Position numbers and translations under genes: made by a program. From contig JAQIWT010001452.1 in the NCBI GenBank assembly GCA_034696485.1, positions 1 to 10,752 of the forward strand: a DNA stretch of 10,752 bases. Direction: 5' to 3'. Below are positions 7,192 through 10,752 of the stretch, piece by piece (the stretch's first letter is position 1; each line of letters starts with the position of its first letter). The DNA is from Isohypsibius dastychi. Taxonomy: Eukaryota > Tardigrada > Eutardigrada > Parachela > Isohypsibiidae. Under the pieces are notes generated by a model. That model did not search any database. It was not told the origin of the DNA and saw only the letters and a program-made list of their open reading frames with translations.

Positions 7192-8181
7192 CACAAGGAG
7201 CTGTGTCTCCACCTCCTATAGCAGGGTGAAATAAACCAGAAGCACTCGATAACCCAAAACCACTTTATTACACCTGAGTTGCCGAGAAACAACCTTGTGA
7301 GAAAACTTAAACCTTTGCAAAGAACTAGAACGCGAAAAGTGAAGCTAAATAAACAGCCGCAAGAGATGTCTGATTAGCGGGCATCGCGGGGCACCATCTA
7401 CGAGCAACAGGAAAAGCGAATGAGAGAGCTAATACATATATATTATGCAACAAAGGTGCAGTACTAGTAGCCGGCGAAATCATGCACTTGTTGACTGTCA
7501 AATCTACAAGTCAACAATTCCGCCTGCAGAAATAGCCGGCAAAATGTTGGACTTACTGTAGGAAATGTTCGCAATTTTGTTGAAGGCAGAAAACCGGTAA
7601 ATGTTCGCTGTTTTGAAGAGACTTATGTAGCATTCATTCCACTCACGTCAATCGGAGGCTTCTATACCTTTCAGAATTTCTTTGACCGCTAGTTTTGTTC
7701 CCAGTTGAATACAAGTACCCTCAAATTCGACCTTCGAGCTCTAAAAATTACACTGGAAACCTAGTTTTCATAAATGGGACGAAATATAAACCAAGCACAA
7801 AAAACAGTTTTCTGTACAAAATGCTCCAACCGCTCATCAACTACAGACATGTTTTGTAGCAACAAATCAGACTTCCAAAAATTTGAATAGCTCGCGTAGA
7901 TCAGAAAGTCTAACTTGGGAATTTTTGTTCAGCATTTAGGGGTCTCAAGAGTTTTTCACTTCACTTCACTGCACCACGAAGCAACTTCGCCAAATCTTTT
8001 GGTGACCTTTCCGAAACCAACCAAATTCCAAAGTCACCATAATTTCTTCACCAAAAACCTAAGCCACCAAATCTCATTTGACCACCCGAGTTAGTGACCA
8101 GTCATCACCAAGGTCGACCAAACAAAACCAGAGACGAAAGAGAAAACTGGGTCCAACAAACAAATCCAAAACGCTGACGAA
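7192..8181. other. Long non-coding stretch between copy C and the hAT relic
   Basis: 7192-7500 is the degraded upstream flank of the duplicated unit. From 7500 to about 7930 I see no exon, repeat or motif on either strand. From about 7970 a C/A-rich stretch with repeated ACCAA words leads to the transposase stop codon at 8182. Confidence 0.55.
7998..8122. repeat. ACCAA / GGTGAC subterminal repeat cluster
   Basis: Six ACCAA words occur on the + strand, several inside the larger form TCACCAA, plus one inverted TTTTGGTGACC near 7997-8007. It lies directly 3' of the transposase coding region, where hAT elements carry short transposase-binding repeats. I did not find a matching terminal inverted repeat; a possible end is TAGGGGTCTC near 7937. 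Confidence 0.45.
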
Positions 8182-9320
8182 CTAATCAAGAATAATTTCA
8201 GCTTGAAATGTCTGCCACGATTTCAAGCAGAGCGTCGCCTGAACAATCTCGCAGCACAGCCGATTCCTTTGATCCGTGATGGCATACTTGGCTTTGGAAT
8301 TCTCACGTTCTGACTGGACCGATGACGCTGGAATCCCGAACAGGTTCACAGCCATTTTGCGAAGCACGGGAAACTTTTTCGTGTTCTTTCAGAACTGTAC
8401 AACATCAACTTCGAGAACTTGAGAAGTGCTGAGATACTCCTTGATTTGATCCACTACAACTCCAGTTGCACCAAACTGTTTCATAAGCTGTTTTTTACGT
8501 AAAGTTTTCGGCTGACTGTCGACAGTTTGAATCTGAAAGCCACCTGGCACACCCGAGTTCAAATTGTATTCCGGAAACATTTCCTTAAAAACTACGTGAG
8601 CTTTTTCTTTTTCTTCGATGGGGATTCGGCTATCCTATATGCGAACAATTTTGTTTGCTGTGGGGGATCCTCAAACAAGAAAATTACCTTGAAACCAGGA
8701 TCCAATAATTCACCAACGACTGCAACGTCTTTCTCCGCCCATTCCAAATAACCTGAATGAATATGGGGCTTCATGGCAACGGCTGCCGCCATGATCCAGA
8801 TAGTCCAAATTCATATGATATTGAATGACCGATTCGCCAAAATCTGTGCAGACCATACTTACTTGCGTCGACGCGATAATCTCTTCCAGATGAATTCGCA
8901 TATTCCGTAAATAAGGCAGAGTAAGGTGTATAGTTGGGTAATCCACCGCAGATAGTTCTTCGGTAACCTGCTTATACAACTCCAGCAATCCACAAAGCTC
9001 CGTCACCACCTTCCACTCATCATCATCCATAAAAAGGGCCGATTATTGGTCATGGTTCACCAGATACTCATCCAACTCTTCCCTCATTCTGAGCGCTGCT
9101 TCGCACATGACATAAACACTGTTCCATCGGGTTTCACAATCTAGCTTTAGTCCGGTTCATTTACGCCCCATTGCAACACGTAGATCCTCCATCGCACGAG
9201 GACGCTTGAATGTGCTGACAACATCGCGCTGCTTGGAAATGACTGGGTCTTTCAGCTCGATTCTCAGATTCGCAGAATTATGTATCACATGATAAATACA
9301 TCTTAACCAGACTTCGTGAA

Positions 9321-9399
9321 CTGAAAAAACAACGTTCTGCGTGTTTGCGTCAACGCAATTAGGAAGTACTGAATTCAGACCTTTATATCTTTTTCTTAC
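9321..9399 (-). other. hAT intron with strong splice signals
   Basis: GTAAGA at 9399 to GTTTTTTCAG ending 9321, 79 bp, with a CCTAAT branch-like site. It is phase 1 and joins the TDGGANM exon to RCIYHVIHN in the correct frame. Without it a frameshift would have to be assumed. The same holds for 8687-8635 (53 bp, GTAATT to ATATAG), 9794-9645 (150 bp, GTATGT to ACAGAG) and 9987-9929 (59 bp, GTACGA to TTGTTAG). Confidence 0.75.
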
Positions 9400-10221
9400 G
9401 AATAACACGATCATTATTCAGCTTTTCCAAAAGTTTTTCTTTGGAACCACAAGCAGCTTTCATATTTGCCCCTCCGTCGGTAATAATGGCAATGATTCGA
9501 TCTTGGAGATGGAATTCTTTAAGAACGTCATACACGCGAGCGCTTATGTTTTCCGCTGTGTGCCTCTTTTGAACTTTAACAAAGTCAAGAAGAATCTTTT
9601 GGCATCCGAAACTGAGATCGACGCTGTCACCGAAAAATAGGCTTCTCTGTGGAAAAACAACGAACTGAGTTCATAATAAATTTTGGGAAAAATCAATTCA
9701 ATCATTCTTGATGAATAAAATGAATAATTAGATGATAACTAGAGGAATTATCATAATGAAAAATCACAAAATAAACAACCGTGATGCAACATACTGTGTT
9801 CCAGATGTCCATCCAGCAGTTGTAATGCTGAACCTCCCAGGCACTTCTTTGAGGATGTCGATTATTCGCTGTTTAGCACCCAACTATTCCTCAATTGTGT
9901 GATGTCTCAACGTGTTGGCGCATGGAACCTAACAAGCAAACAATGAACAAATGATTCAACCTAAATCATATCTAAACTTGGTCGTACCTTGTAACCAGAT
10001 TCGAAAAAATCGACAAATTTCCGGACTTCCGGTGCCTCGACCATGTTAAATGGGCTCGACGTTGCCGCAACTAAATCCACAAGACGTCTATCTCCAATCT
10101 TCCGCTGGTCTTAAGCCAGCTTCAGATCATCTCCAATCGTCGACGATTCTTTTGGCACGCACCAAGCTAGGGTGTTCTTGTCCAGCCCTATTGTTTTCCG
10201 AATATTTTTGTAAACAGCTGC

Positions 10222-10296
10222 ATGGGTTTTCTCCAGATGACCAGTCAAGGTTGTTGAGGAAGATCGCAACGCAAACTCAGTGATACAACGGTTGCA
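10222..10296 (-). other. BED-type zinc finger of the transposase
   Basis: The pattern is Cys-x2-Cys (KCNRC), a spacer ending in TTLTGHLEKTH, and His-x4-His. BED fingers bind the element's own ends or GC-rich DNA. All four zinc ligands are intact even though the rest of the gene is broken. Confidence 0.82.
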
Positions 10297-10559
10297 CTTA
10301 CGCCGACGCTTACTGTTGTTCGCAGTGAAATGTTTGGAGAGTTCAGAGGCGATCGATTCAGCCTGCGTGTCGCTTTCTCTTTCGGTCCTGGATCGATGAC
10401 GGCAAGATCAGAAACGCATGAAGAAGTCTCCAAATTCGCAGCAGGTGTAGTCGGACTCAGGAATACTGTCGACAGAACACTTTCTCCAGCAATTCCTGTA
10501 TCAACAATAACTGCTGAATCCATCACTTCATCTTCCGGGAGAGAGAACTGAGCATTCAT

Positions 10560-10752
10560 GCTTTCATCAGACTCTCGATCTTCTCGCTACTCTTGCGCGT
10601 ACCTCGAATTTCGACTCGCAAAAAACCCAGCCATTCGAAAAGAACAAGCTCCTTGAATTAAAAAAAAACAACATCCAAACGTTGATCAGCCTGGCAAATA
10701 AAATGAAAACCAGTCTGAAGGGCGGGGGGGGGGGGGGGGGTAGGTTGCAAAG
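10560..10752. other. Upstream flank of the hAT relic with poly-G run
   Basis: The frame upstream of the MNAQ start meets a TAG within about 35 bases, so this Met is a reasonable start. An A-run lies near 10660. A run of 17 G occupies 10724-10740. No terminal inverted repeat matching the 7930-8180 side is visible, so the element's 5' end is probably outside the window. Confidence 0.5.
10724..10740. repeat. Homopolymer G17
   Basis: Seventeen consecutive G after GGGC. Such runs are prone to polymerase slippage and sequencing or assembly error, so its length should not be trusted. It could also form G-quadruplex structure on this strand. Confidence 0.9.

Larger units (their letters stand above)
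8182..10559 (-). pseudogene. hAT-superfamily transposase with BED zinc finger, seven exons, five internal stops
   Basis: Proposed exons (minus): 10559-10467, 10362-9988, 9928-9795, 9644-9400, 9320-8859, 8782-8688, 8634-8182; they sum to 1857 bases, an exact multiple of three (618 residues plus stop), a normal hAT length. Exon 2 has a BED finger: KCNRC (Cys codons 10296-10294 and 10287-10285), then H-x4-H (10239-10237, 10224-10222). Exon 3 has TTAGWTS (around 9815), where the family has a catalytic Asp in place of the Ala. Exon 4 has HTAEN and the second catalytic Asp in TDGGANM (9478-9476). Exon 5 has the Cys/His insertion start RCIYHVIHNSAN and the ETRWNS motif. Exon 6 ends LLDPGFK. Exon 7 carries the C-terminal dimerisation domain with FGIPASSVQSER and LKSW. 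In-frame stops lie at 10113-10111, 9886-9884, 9159-9157, 9045-9043 and 8388-8386; no frameshift is needed. Exon 1 and the exon 5/6 junction are the least certain. It is a dead copy of a cut-and-paste transposase. Confidence 0.88.

Noticed and set aside
8592-8792. Apparent frameshift in the Lys run after SPSKKKKK
   Set aside because: A 53-bp GT-AG intron (8687-8635) removes this stretch and restores the frame, so no frameshift is needed.
9341-9640. 99-codon plus-strand frame within the hAT region
   Set aside because: It is antisense to the HTAEN/TDGGANM exon, which carries recognisable family motifs on the minus strand.
10245-10466. Continuation of the MNAQ frame beyond residue 31
   Set aside because: It runs out of frame with the BED finger; splicing 10466 to 10363 joins both in phase, though this junction is unproven.

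Overview
This is a eukaryotic genomic window, most likely from a small-genome invertebrate such as a panarthropod. The evidence is GT-AG introns of about 50-150 bp inside recognisable genes, a seven-transmembrane receptor of the insect gustatory type, an astacin metalloprotease whose C-terminal extension looks like half of a PAN/apple-like module, and an intron-containing hAT transposase relic. A tardigrade is my best guess because that short extension style is familiar from there; this is inference. No bacterial features, rRNA, tRNA or CRISPR array were seen.

Layout: (1) 1-1301, + strand, the 3' part of a gustatory-receptor-like gene, for which two short C-terminal exons and their introns can be read. 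(2) 1302-2202, spacer with three inverted repeats and a possible Cys/Trp-rich minus-strand exon. (3) 2203-3291, + strand, a secreted astacin zinc protease in two exons; a third exon appears to be missing or lies beyond view. (4) 3292-3869, spacer with a perfect 14-bp palindrome. (5) 3870-4896, a non-coding element of about 1 kb with 17-bp terminal inverted repeats and GGGAT-rich arms, probably a non-autonomous hAT-type element. (6) 4977-7500, a partial tandem array on the minus strand: two clearly duplicated signal-peptide exons (5611-5667 and 7050-7106) with their upstream introns and flanks, plus a third fragment at the edge of the 1-kb element. (7) 7970-8130, a stretch rich in ACCAA motifs beside (8) 8182-10559, minus strand, a seven-exon BED-finger hAT transposase gene. 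Its reading frame is continuous through all proposed introns but is broken by five stop codons, and its first catalytic aspartate is replaced. (9) The window ends in a 17-G run.

The receptor and the protease are ordinary host genes with no evident link. The most interesting part is the middle: a small family of putative secreted peptides whose signal exons were duplicated while the candidate second exons do not resemble each other, flanked on both sides by hAT-type mobile DNA. All exon models come from reading splice signals and frames by eye; no alignment or expression data were available.
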